A stretch of 5,976 nucleotides of DNA from the NCBI GenBank assembly GCA_018262385.1, contig JAGSPQ010000254.1, positions 1-5,976 of the forward strand, given 5' to 3'. Positions 1-5,128 of this stretch are shown here, piece by piece (positions within the stretch are counted from its first letter, which is position 1; the number at the start of each line of letters is the position of its first letter). A program made the translations under genes and the position numbers. The DNA is from Myxococcaceae bacterium (GTDB lineage Bacteria; Myxococcota; Myxococcia; Myxococcales; Myxococcaceae). The notes under the pieces are model-generated. The model saw only the letters and a list, made by a program, of their open reading frames with translations, made no database searches and was not told where the DNA came from.

Positions 1-1
1 C

Positions 2-886
2 GATGGCAGCTTCCTCCACCTCCACCCGGCGATCGCGGTGGTCACCAACATCGATCCTGAGCACATGGATCACTACGGCACCCTCGAGAAGCTCAAGGCC
101 GGCTTCATCGACTTCTGCAACCGGGTCCCGTTCTACGGCCTCAACGTGCTGTGCCTCGACAGCCCGAACGTGCAGGCGATGCTGCCCGCGCTCGAGAAGC
201 GGGTCGTCACCTACGGCAGCTCGCACGCCGCCGACTACCGGATCGAGGGGATCACCCTCGACGGCTACCAGACCCGCTTCACCGCCTTCCGCCGCGACCT
301 GCCGCTGGGCGACTTCACCGTGCGGATGGTCGGCGCCCACAACGCGATGAACGCCCTGGCGGTGATCGCCGTCGCCGAAGAGCTCGACGTGCCGCTCGAC
401 ACCGTCCGCAGCGCCCTCGCCAACTTCGAGGGCGTCCAGCGCCGCTTCACCGTCAAGGGCGAGGCGGCCGGGATCACCATCGTCGACGACTACGGCCATC
501 ACCCCACCGAGGTCCGCGCCACCCTCGCCGGCGCCCGCCGCGCCTTCGGCCGCCGGCTGGTGGTCGCCTTCCAGCCCCACCGCTACACCCGCACCCGCGA
601 CCTGCTCGACGAGTTCGTCAGCGCCTTCAACGACGCCGACCTGCTCTTCCTCACCAACATCTACGCCGCCGGCGAAGAGCCGATCCCCGGCATCAGCGGC
701 GCCGGGCTCGCCGACGCGGTGCGCGCCCACGGCCACCGCGACGTCACCTACGTCGACCGCCGCGTCGATCTTCCCGCCGCGCTGCTGCCCCGCCTCGAGC
801 CCGGCGACCTCGTCGTCACCCTCGGCGCCGGAGACATCACCCAGGTCGGCCCCGAGCTGCTCGCCCTGCTCCAGGCCAGGAAATGA
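2..886 (+). CDS. murC: UDP-N-acetylmuramate--L-alanine ligase MurC (3' part, N-terminus outside window)
   Basis: This is the C-terminal 294 residues of MurC, the cytoplasmic ATP-dependent ligase that adds L-alanine to UDP-N-acetylmuramic acid, the first step of the peptidoglycan peptide stem. The frame is open from base 2 to the TGA at 884. Visible Mur-ligase landmarks (fragment numbering) are [12 protein letters not shown] at 15-26 in the central ATPase domain, GAHNAMN at 111-117, FEGVQRRF at 142-149, [11 protein letters not shown] at 161-171 (the ATP/substrate contact region at the start of the C-terminal domain), FQPHRYTRT at 190-198 and TLGAGDI at 273-279. The HH in YGHHPTE and the FQPHRYTR phrase are typical of MurC rather than MurD, E or F. 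Family members are about 450-490 residues, so roughly 160-190 residues, including the UDP-binding domain and the P-loop, lie upstream. The stop overlaps the murB start as ATGA, suggesting coupled translation. No damage is seen. Confidence 0.97.
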   Translation, partial: DGSFLHLHPAIAVVTNIDPEHMDHYGTLEKLKAGFIDFCNRVPFYGLNVLCLDSPNVQAMLPALEKRVVTYGSSHAADYRIEGITLDGYQTRFTAFRRDLPLGDFTVRMVGAHNAMNALAVIAVAEELDVPLDTVRSALANFEGVQRRFTVKGEAAGITIVDDYGHHPTEVRATLAGARRAFGRRLVVAFQPHRYTRTRDLLDEFVSAFNDADLLFLTNIYAAGEEPIPGISGAGLADAVRAHGHRDVTYVDRRVDLPAALLPRLEPGDLVVTLGAGDITQVGPELLALLQARK

Positions 887-1806
887 ACGTGGCGCGACGA
901 CTCGACCCCTCCTGGCGAACCGCGCTCGAGCAGCTGCAGCCCGGTGAGCTGCGCTTCGACGAGCCGCTCGCGCCCTGGTGCAGCATCCGCGCCGGGGGCC
1001 ACGCCGAGGCCCTCGTCCGCCCCGCGTCTCCCCAGCAGCTGGTCGAGCTGCTGAAGCTCGCCCACGCCGGCGGCATCCCGGTCAGCACCCTGGGCGGCGG
1101 CGCCAACACCCTCGTCGGCGACGGCGGCGTCCCCGGGATCACCTTGAAGCTCCCCGCCGACTTCGTCCCCGAGCAGCTCGAGCCCGGGCGGATCACCCTC
1201 GGGGGAGGGTCGGCGATCACCCGGCTGATCACGGTGATGAAGCAGCAGCAGCGGGTCGGCGCCGAGTTCCTCGCCGGCATCCCCGGCACCCTCGGCGGCG
1301 CGGTGACGATGAACGCCGGCACCAAACACGGCGAGTGCATGAGCATCGTCGAGGCCGTCGAGCTGGCCACCCCCGCCGGCCTGGGCTGGGTCGACGCCGC
1401 CCAGCTTCCCCACGAGTACCGCCACACCTCGCTGCCCCCCGGCGCGATCGTCACCCGGGTCCGCTTCGTCCTCCCCGAGGGAGATCTCGAGGCGTCGAAG
1501 GCCCAGATGGACCTGGACCTCGCCTACCGCAAGCGCACCCAGCCGCTCTCCCAGCCGAACTTCGGCTCGGTGTTCACCAACCCGAAGGGCGACTTCGCCG
1601 GCCGGCTGATCGAGGCCGTGCAGCTCAAAGGGCACACCCTCGGCCGCGCCCAGTTCTCGATGCTCCATGCCAACTGGATCGTGAACCTCGGCGGGGCCAC
1701 CGCTGCCGACGTGACCGCCCTGATGGACCTCGCCACCCTGCGCGTCCGCGAGGCGCACGGGATCGCGCTGCACCCCGAAGTGAAACGGATCGGAGTCTTC
1801 CTGTGA
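883..1806 (+). CDS. murB: UDP-N-acetylenolpyruvoylglucosamine reductase MurB (short, type II-like)
   Basis: This 307-residue FAD enzyme reduces UDP-GlcNAc-enolpyruvate to UDP-MurNAc with NADPH, supplying the MurC substrate. The FAD-binding domain shows [13 protein letters not shown] (35-47), the flavin phosphate-binding phrase [12 protein letters not shown] (69-80) and [15 protein letters not shown] (132-146). The catalytic residues expected from the family are visible: Arg180 in EYRHTS, the proton-donor Ser229 in [10 protein letters not shown], and Glu299 in LHPEVKRIG. The GSVF-NP form and the length of about 300 residues fit the shorter type II MurB class, which lacks the extra loop of E. 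coli MurB. ATG 883 overlaps the murC TGA (ATGA). However, the AGGA at 878-881 is only 1 nt from this ATG, and a GTG two codons later (889) has a 7-nt spacing, so the exact start is uncertain by two residues. The stop overlaps the ddl start. Confidence 0.96.
   Translation: MNVARRLDPSWRTALEQLQPGELRFDEPLAPWCSIRAGGHAEALVRPASPQQLVELLKLAHAGGIPVSTLGGGANTLVGDGGVPGITLKLPADFVPEQLEPGRITLGGGSAITRLITVMKQQQRVGAEFLAGIPGTLGGAVTMNAGTKHGECMSIVEAVELATPAGLGWVDAAQLPHEYRHTSLPPGAIVTRVRFVLPEGDLEASKAQMDLDLAYRKRTQPLSQPNFGSVFTNPKGDFAGRLIEAVQLKGHTLGRAQFSMLHANWIVNLGGATAADVTALMDLATLRVREAHGIALHPEVKRIGVFL
1792..1795 (+). promoter_or_regulatory. Shine-Dalgarno of ddl inside murB
   Basis: GGAG within the last codons of murB lies 7 nt before GTG 1803. 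It decides the non-ATG start of ddl and fits translation by ribosomes finishing murB at the overlapping TGA. Confidence 0.7.
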
Positions 1807-2732
1807 CCCCAGCAGAACTGAAAACCCGCCGCATCGGCGTGCTGATGGGCGGCCTCTCCGAAGAGCGCGCGGTCTCTCTTCGCTCGGGCGCCGCCGTCTC
1901 CCAGGCGCTGCGCGAGCTCGGCTACCCGGTGATCGAGATCGACGTCGGCAGGGATCTGCCCGCCCGCCTCGTCGCCGAGAAGATCGACCTCGCCTTCATC
2001 GCCCTCCACGGCCGCTACGGCGAAGACGGCTGCGTCCAGGGCCTGCTCGAGTCGATGTTCATCCCCTACAGCGGCTCGGGCGTCCTCGCCTCCTCGGTCG
2101 GGATGGAGAAGGTCTTCACCAAGCAGGTCTTCGTCGCCCACGGCCTGCCCACTCCCGCCTGGGCCGCCTTCAGCACCGCCGCCGACGCGCTCGCCGCCGC
2201 CCTCCCGTTCGGCTTCCCCTGCGTGGTCAAGCCGTCCTGCGAAGGCAGCTCGGTCGGGATCCACATCTGCAAGACCCGCGCGGAGTACGAGGCGGCGATC
2301 GCCGACGCCAGCAAGTACGCCGGCAAGCTGCTGGTCGAGCAGTACGTCAAGGGCAGGGAAGTGCAGGGCGCGGTGCTCGACGACGAGGCGCTCGGCGCAA
2401 TCGAGATCGTCCCCGCCCGCGAGTTCTACGATTACCAGGCCAAGTACGGCGCCGACTCGGGCACCCAGTACCTCTTCCCCGCGCCGCTGCCGCCCGACCT
2501 CTACGCGAAGGTGAACCTCACCTGCCTCGCCGCCCACCGCGCGCTGGGCTGCTCGGGGGCCTCCCGCTCGGACGTGATCATCACCCCGGATGGACAGGCT
2601 CTTTTGCTCGAAGTCAATACCCTGCCGGGCATGACCGGCTCCTCCCTGCTGCCGAAGATCGCCGCGGGCCGAGGAATCGGCTTCCCCCAACTTTGCGAGC
2701 GCCTGCTTTTGAGCGCGGCGCTCAAGGCCTGA
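1803..2732 (+). CDS. ddl: D-alanine--D-alanine ligase
   Basis: This 309-residue ATP-grasp ligase joins two D-alanines in the cytoplasm for addition to the peptide stem by MurF. By comparison with E. coli DdlB the key residues are present: Glu21 in GGLSEERAVSL (first D-Ala site), Lys143 and Ser149 in VVKPSCEGSSVG, Lys214-Tyr215 in FYDYQAKY (omega loop), Arg255 and Asp257 in GCSGASRSD, Glu270 and Asn272 (Mg2+ ligands) in LLEVNTLPGMT, and Ser281-Leu282. The omega-loop Tyr, rather than the Phe of VanA-type enzymes, indicates D-Ala-D-Ala and not D-Ala-D-Lac synthesis. The length is normal. The start is GTG at 1803, overlapping the murB TGA as GTGA, with GGAG at 1792-1795 placed 7 nt upstream. Later ATGs fall inside or beyond the conserved GGLSEER motif and are unlikely. 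The last codons form a perfect dyad (2709-2725). Choice between ddlA and ddlB naming is not meaningful here. Confidence 0.97.
   Translation: MTPAELKTRRIGVLMGGLSEERAVSLRSGAAVSQALRELGYPVIEIDVGRDLPARLVAEKIDLAFIALHGRYGEDGCVQGLLESMFIPYSGSGVLASSVGMEKVFTKQVFVAHGLPTPAWAAFSTAADALAAALPFGFPCVVKPSCEGSSVGIHICKTRAEYEAAIADASKYAGKLLVEQYVKGREVQGAVLDDEALGAIEIVPAREFYDYQAKYGADSGTQYLFPAPLPPDLYAKVNLTCLAAHRALGCSGASRSDVIITPDGQALLLEVNTLPGMTGSSLLPKIAAGRGIGFPQLCERLLLSAALKA
2707..2727 (+). repeat. Perfect dyad in the last codons of ddl
   Basis: TTGAGCGC at 2709-2716 is matched by GCGCTCAA at 2718-2725 around a single central G, and two further T-G wobble pairs (2707-2708 with 2726-2727) extend it. As RNA it would fold into a stem of about 7 Watson-Crick pairs plus 2 wobbles with a 3-nt loop. 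It codes for the LLSAALKA tail of Ddl, outside the catalytic core. No run of T follows, so it is not a standard intrinsic terminator. It could be an mRNA 3'-end stabiliser, a processing site or a protein-binding dyad. Confidence 0.55.
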
Positions 2733-2752
2733 TCGATGACCCCGAATCGATC
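2731..2752 (+). repeat. GATCGAT / ATCGATC inverted repeat overlapping the ddl stop
   Basis: GATCGAT (2731-2737) and ATCGATC (2746-2752) are perfect reverse complements with an 8-nt spacer. Each half also contains the self-palindrome ATCGAT, so the two identical half sites are 14 nt apart. It follows the previous dyad by 3 nt. It could be an RNA hairpin at the end of the mur block or a DNA operator. No T-tract follows, so a simple terminator is not supported. Confidence 0.45.
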
Positions 2753-2761
2753 TGACACCTG

Positions 2762-2829
2762 CCCACACCGCTACAGCGACGTGCCTGTAGACGAAAAATT
2801 GCCGAGCGCCCCGGGCGGCTCGACGATTC
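2762..2829 (+). promoter_or_regulatory. Composite intergenic element, copy 1 (upstream of ftsQ)
   Basis: Four blocks occur in order: CCCAC (2762-2766), GCTACAGC-G-ACGT (2770-2782), GAAAAATTGC (2793-2802) and a GC-rich dyad with CGAGC (2803-2807) pairing GCTCG (2818-2822). The first part forms its own inverted repeat, CTACAG (2771-2776) with CTGTAG (2785-2790), with an 8-nt spacer. The same blocks in the same order recur before ftsZ (5046-5103). TTGCCG (2799-2804) with GACGAT (2822-2827) at 17-nt spacing could act as a weak -35/-10 pair, the GC dyad filling the spacer. The repetition is seen directly; a promoter or operator role is inference. Confidence 0.5.
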
Positions 2830-2871
2830 GAGTGCTTCACCACTCCCCCAAATCAGCCGCCCAATGCAGTG

Positions 2872-2885
2872 CGCGCGAAAGCGCG
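2872..2885 (+). repeat. GAAA-tetraloop hairpin before the ftsQ start
   Basis: CGCGC (2872-2876), GAAA (2877-2880) and GCGCG (2881-2885) form a 5-bp all-GC stem closed by a GNRA tetraloop. It ends at the start of the ftsQ Shine-Dalgarno sequence. If ftsQ starts at 2900 this is 5'-untranslated RNA and could tune ribosome access. If the start is 2864 it is coding. Confidence 0.45.
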
Positions 2886-2889
2886 AGGG
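2885..2889 (+). promoter_or_regulatory. Shine-Dalgarno deciding the ftsQ start
   Basis: GAGGG lies 10 nt before ATG 2900, followed by a purine run (AAGAAGAAG). The in-frame ATG at 2864 is preceded by pyrimidine-rich sequence with no such site. This is the reason for preferring 2900. The first G of the site is also the last base of a GAAA-capped hairpin. Confidence 0.55.
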
Positions 2890-2899
2890 CAAGAAGAAG

Positions 2900-3760
2900 A
2901 TGATTTTCCGCGCGAAGAAAAATCGCAGGCGCGTCGATGTCGCGAAGAAGACGGCCGAGCTCAAGGCGGTCGCTTCCACGCTCGCCCCGACCCTGTTCCG
3001 GGTGCTGGGCGCGATCGTCGCGTCCGCTGCGATCGCCTTCGGCGCGTACTCGCTCCTGCAGTGGGCCCGCCAGTCGCCCCGGTTCGCGATCACCCGCCTC
3101 ACCTTCAACGGCAACGAGCACGCCAGCGACGCCGAGCTCACCCGCTTCGGCGGTCTGCAGCTCGGCCAGAACCTCGTCGCGATGGACGCGCTCGCCGTCG
3201 AGCGCCTGGTCGCCACCCACCCCTGGGTCAAAGCCGCCCGCGTCGACCGCCGGTTTCCCGATCGGCTCGAGGTCCAGATCACCGAGCACCGTCCGGCCGC
3301 GATGGTCTCCCTCGGCGATCTCTACCTCCTCGACGAGGACGGAGAGCCGTTCAAGCGGGTGCAGCCCTCCGACGCCCTCGACCTGCCGATCGTCACCGGC
3401 GTCGAGCGCGAGGACTGCGTCGCCCGCCACGACGAGACCGTGCTGCGGCTCACCACCGCGCTCGCCCTCGCCCGCGCCTACTCCGCCTCGGCCAAGGGCA
3501 ACCCGCTGTCCGAGATTCACCTCGAGCTCGAGGGCGTCACCCTCATCACCGCCGACGGCGAGCACGTGCAGCTGGGCGAGGGCGCCTGGCCCGAGAAGCT
3601 CGAACGCCTCGCCCGCGTCCGTCAGGAACTCAAGGCCCGCGCGCTCACTGCTGCGGTGATTCGCCTCGACAACCGTGCCCGGCCGTCCTCGGTCACCGTC
3701 TCGCTGCAAACGATCAATCCAGCCGCCAGCCCCGAAAGGGGAGGGCGGCCGGGGAAGTAA
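2900..3760 (+). CDS. ftsQ: cell division protein FtsQ (POTRA-domain, bitopic membrane protein)
   Basis: FtsQ is a single-pass inner-membrane protein that links early and late divisome proteins through FtsB and FtsL. Counting from ATG 2900 (286 residues), it has a very basic cytoplasmic tail (AKKNRRRVDVAKK), one hydrophobic segment at about 32-55 (LFRVLGAIVASAAIAFGAYSLLQW), and a POTRA domain at about 62-131. The POTRA shows FAITRLTFNGNEHASDAEL, then HPWVKAARVDRRFPDRLEVQITEHRP split over its second half. The FtsQ beta domain runs from about 135 to 270, with a short Pro/Gly/Arg-rich tail. ATG 2864 would add 12 residues (298 total) but has no Shine-Dalgarno sequence; ATG 2900 has GAGGG 10 nt upstream, so I prefer it. 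Gene position between ddl and ftsA is the classical one. It is separated from ddl by 167 nt containing dyads and a possible promoter. The final 12 or so codons lie in a strong hairpin. Confidence 0.95.
   Translation: MIFRAKKNRRRVDVAKKTAELKAVASTLAPTLFRVLGAIVASAAIAFGAYSLLQWARQSPRFAITRLTFNGNEHASDAELTRFGGLQLGQNLVAMDALAVERLVATHPWVKAARVDRRFPDRLEVQITEHRPAAMVSLGDLYLLDEDGEPFKRVQPSDALDLPIVTGVEREDCVARHDETVLRLTTALALARAYSASAKGNPLSEIHLELEGVTLITADGEHVQLGEGAWPEKLERLARVRQELKARALTAAVIRLDNRARPSSVTVSLQTINPAASPERGGRPGK
3722..3749 (+). repeat. Long GAAA-tetraloop hairpin at the 3' end of ftsQ
   Basis: GCCGCC (3722-3727) pairs with GGCGGC (3744-3749), and CCCC (3730-3733) pairs with GGGG (3738-3741) around a GAAA loop (3734-3737). 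The two helices are separated by AG (3728-3729) facing AG (3742-3743), a symmetrical tandem A-G/G-A mismatch. In total there are 10 G-C pairs. It encodes the non-conserved C-terminal tail of FtsQ (about residues 275-284), so the protein sequence may be free to accommodate an RNA structure. It is followed by the stop codon, not a T-tract, so it is not an obvious terminator. Confidence 0.55.
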
Positions 3761-3761
3761 C

Positions 3762-3785
3762 CGCTCTTTTCCGAAAGGGGGAGCG
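3762..3785 (+). repeat. Second GAAA-tetraloop hairpin, in the ftsQ-ftsA gap
   Basis: CGCTC (3762-3766) pairs with GAGCG (3781-3785). An upper helix is possible with CC (3771-3772) pairing GG (3777-3778) plus two T-G wobbles, closed by GAAA (3773-3776), leaving two unpaired T. It occupies about half of the 47-nt gap and ends 7 nt before the ftsA Shine-Dalgarno sequence. It shares the 10-mer CCGAAAGGGG with the hairpin at the end of ftsQ. Confidence 0.45.
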
Positions 3786-3792
3786 TCACTTG

Positions 3793-3802
3793 GGAGGAAG
3801 GG
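3793..3802 (+). promoter_or_regulatory. Strong Shine-Dalgarno region of ftsA
   Basis: GGAGG (3793-3797, 10 nt before ATG 3808) and AAGGG (3798-3802, 5 nt before) form a purine-rich stretch, the strongest ribosome binding site in the window. It fits the need for FtsA to be initiated independently of ftsQ translation. Confidence 0.75.
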
Positions 3803-3807
3803 AAAAC

Positions 3808-5043
3808 ATGGCGAAGAACAGCAAGGGAGGAGAGATCATCGTCGGCCTCGACATCGGCACGACCAAGATCTGCGCGATCGTCGGAGAGCTCACCGACGAC
3901 GGCATCGACATCATCGGCATCGGCAGCCATCCCTCGAAGGGCCTGCGCAAGGGCGTGGTGGTCAACATCGAGGCCACCGTCGCCAGCATCCGCCGCGCGA
4001 TCGAAGAGGCCGAGGCAATGGCCGGCACCGAGATCACCCACGTCTACACCGGCATCGCCGGCGGCCACATCAAGGGCTTCGGCAGCCGCGGCGTCGTCGC
4101 GCTCAAGGACAAGGAAGTCCGCGAGGCCGACATCGCCCGGGTGATCGAGCAGGCCAAGACGGTGAACATCCCGGTCGACCGCGAGGTGATCCACGTCCTC
4201 CCCCAGGAGTTCATCGTCGACGACCAGGGCGGGATCAAGGAGCCGCTCGGCATGGCCGGCTACCGCCTCGAGGCCAAGGTCCACATCGTCACCGGCGCGG
4301 TCGCCAGCGCGCAGAACATCGTCAAGTGCGCCAACCGCACCGGCCTCAACGTCGCCGACATCGTGCTCCAGCCGCTCGCCTCGTCCGAGGCGGTGCTGAC
4401 CGATGAAGAGAAGGAGCTCGGCGTCTGCCTGGTCGACATCGGCGGCGGCACCACCGACATCGCGATCTTCCACGGCGGCTCGATCGTCCACACCGCGGTG
4501 ATCGCGCTCGGCGGCAACAACCTCACCAACGACATCGCCGTCGGCCTGCGCACCCCGGTGCACGAGGCCGAGCGGATCAAGCAGAAGTACGGCTGCTCGC
4601 TCTCCTCGATGGTCGACAAGCAGGACATGATCGAAGTCCCCTCGGTCGGCGGCCGCGAGCCCCGGGTGATGGGCCGGCAGATCCTCTGCGACATCCTCGA
4701 GCCCCGGGTGGAAGAGATCTTCCAGCTCGTCCACCACGAGGTCGAGCGCAACGGCTTCTCCGAGGCGCTCACCTCCGGCGTCGTCATCACCGGCGGCTCC
4801 ACCCTGCTGCCCGGGATGAACGAGCTGGCCGAAGAGATCATGGGCGTCCCGGTTCGCCGCGGCACCCCCCGCGGCATCGGCGGCCTGGTCGACGTGGTGA
4901 AGAGCCCGATCTACGCCACCGGCGTCGGCCTGGTCGTCTACGGCGCCCGCCACCAGGATCGCCGCCTCTTCCGCATCCGCGAAGAGAACGTCTTCCGCAA
5001 GGTCAAGGGCCGGATGAGCGAGTGGCTCAAGGAAGTCTTCTAG
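3808..5043 (+). CDS. ftsA: cell division protein FtsA (actin-like FtsZ membrane anchor)
   Basis: This 411-residue actin-fold ATPase polymerises at midcell, tethers FtsZ filaments to the inner membrane and recruits later divisome proteins. The sequence shows the phosphate-1 motif GLDIGTTKICAIVGE (13-27), the FtsA-specific SHS2/1C region (about 85-165, with TGIAGGHIKGF and VLPQEFIVDDQGGIKEPLGM), the phosphate-2 motif LVDIGGGTTDIAIF (208-221), and the adenosine motif GVVITGGSTLLPGM (324-337). It ends in a terminal amphipathic helix, KVKGRMSEWLKEVF (398-411), the membrane-targeting sequence. The length of about 410 residues is typical. ATG 3808 is well supported by GGAGG at 3793-3797 and AAGGG at 3798-3802. 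The 47-nt gap after ftsQ contains a GAAA-capped hairpin directly ahead of the ribosome binding site. ftsZ follows after 85 nt. No truncation or unusual residue is seen. Confidence 0.98.
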   Translation: MAKNSKGGEIIVGLDIGTTKICAIVGELTDDGIDIIGIGSHPSKGLRKGVVVNIEATVASIRRAIEEAEAMAGTEITHVYTGIAGGHIKGFGSRGVVALKDKEVREADIARVIEQAKTVNIPVDREVIHVLPQEFIVDDQGGIKEPLGMAGYRLEAKVHIVTGAVASAQNIVKCANRTGLNVADIVLQPLASSEAVLTDEEKELGVCLVDIGGGTTDIAIFHGGSIVHTAVIALGGNNLTNDIAVGLRTPVHEAERIKQKYGCSLSSMVDKQDMIEVPSVGGREPRVMGRQILCDILEPRVEEIFQLVHHEVERNGFSEALTSGVVITGGSTLLPGMNELAEEIMGVPVRRGTPRGIGGLVDVVKSPIYATGVGLVVYGARHQDRRLFRIREENVFRKVKGRMSEWLKEVF

Positions 5044-5045
5044 GA

Positions 5046-5103
5046 CCCACTGCTACAGCCACGTAGCTGAAAACTTGCTCCCGCCCTGTGCGGGCTGAAA
5101 ATC
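5046..5103 (+). promoter_or_regulatory. Composite intergenic element, copy 2 (upstream of ftsZ)
   Basis: This fills most of the 85-nt ftsA-ftsZ gap. It holds CCCAC (5046-5050), GCTACAGC-C-ACGT (5052-5064), GAAAACTTGC (5069-5078) and a GC dyad CCCGC (5081-5084 region) with GCGGG (5090-5094). Against copy 1 the two main blocks match at 12 of 13 and 9 of 10 positions, differing by 6 nt in the spacing between them. Here the first dyad is GCTAC (5052-5056) with GTAGC (5063-5067). TTGCTC (5075-5080) and GAAAAT (5097-5102), 16 nt apart, are a possible -35/-10 pair that would place a start about 20 nt before the ftsZ ATG. The promoter role is inferred. Confidence 0.5.
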
Positions 5104-5116
5104 AACCCAACTTACC

Positions 5117-5120
5117 GGAG
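5117..5120 (+). promoter_or_regulatory. Shine-Dalgarno of ftsZ
   Basis: GGAG lies 8 nt before ATG 5129 and fixes the FtsZ start, giving the expected short N-terminal tail before the first GTP-binding strand. Confidence 0.75.
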
Positions 5121-5128
5121 CTCCCACC

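Noticed and set aside
151..882. Upstream extension of the murB frame into murC
   Set aside because: The translation there is Arg/Pro/His repeats, the signature of an out-of-frame reading of murC. It is not a MurC-MurB fusion; recognisable MurB sequence begins after the ATG at 883.
1803..2732. Possible VanA-type D-Ala-D-Lac ligase
   Set aside because: The omega loop carries Lys-Tyr (214-215) as in Ddl, not the changes seen in Van ligases, and the gene sits in the dcw cluster.
2803..2822. GC hairpin before ftsQ as an intrinsic terminator
   Set aside because: No T-run follows the stem, so the standard criterion is not met. The same holds for the dyads at 2707-2752, 3722-3749 and 5081-5094.
1524..2843. 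Long reverse-strand open frame (439 codons) opposite murB and ddl
   Set aside because: It lies antisense to two well-conserved enzymes. Its composition (Gly, Ala, Glu, Asp, Val, Arg-rich without domain pattern) is what C-rich third positions give on the opposite strand.
2869..3807. Upstream extension of the ftsA frame across ftsQ
   Set aside because: The upstream part is Arg/Ala/Pro-rich shadow of ftsQ. FtsA has a normal start at 3808 with a strong ribosome binding site and a normal length.
3622..4953. Long reverse-strand open frame (443 codons) opposite ftsA
   Set aside because: It is the mirror of ftsA in codon register, rich in Asp, Ala, Val, Gly and Leu, with no recognisable motif. This is a typical high-G+C shadow.
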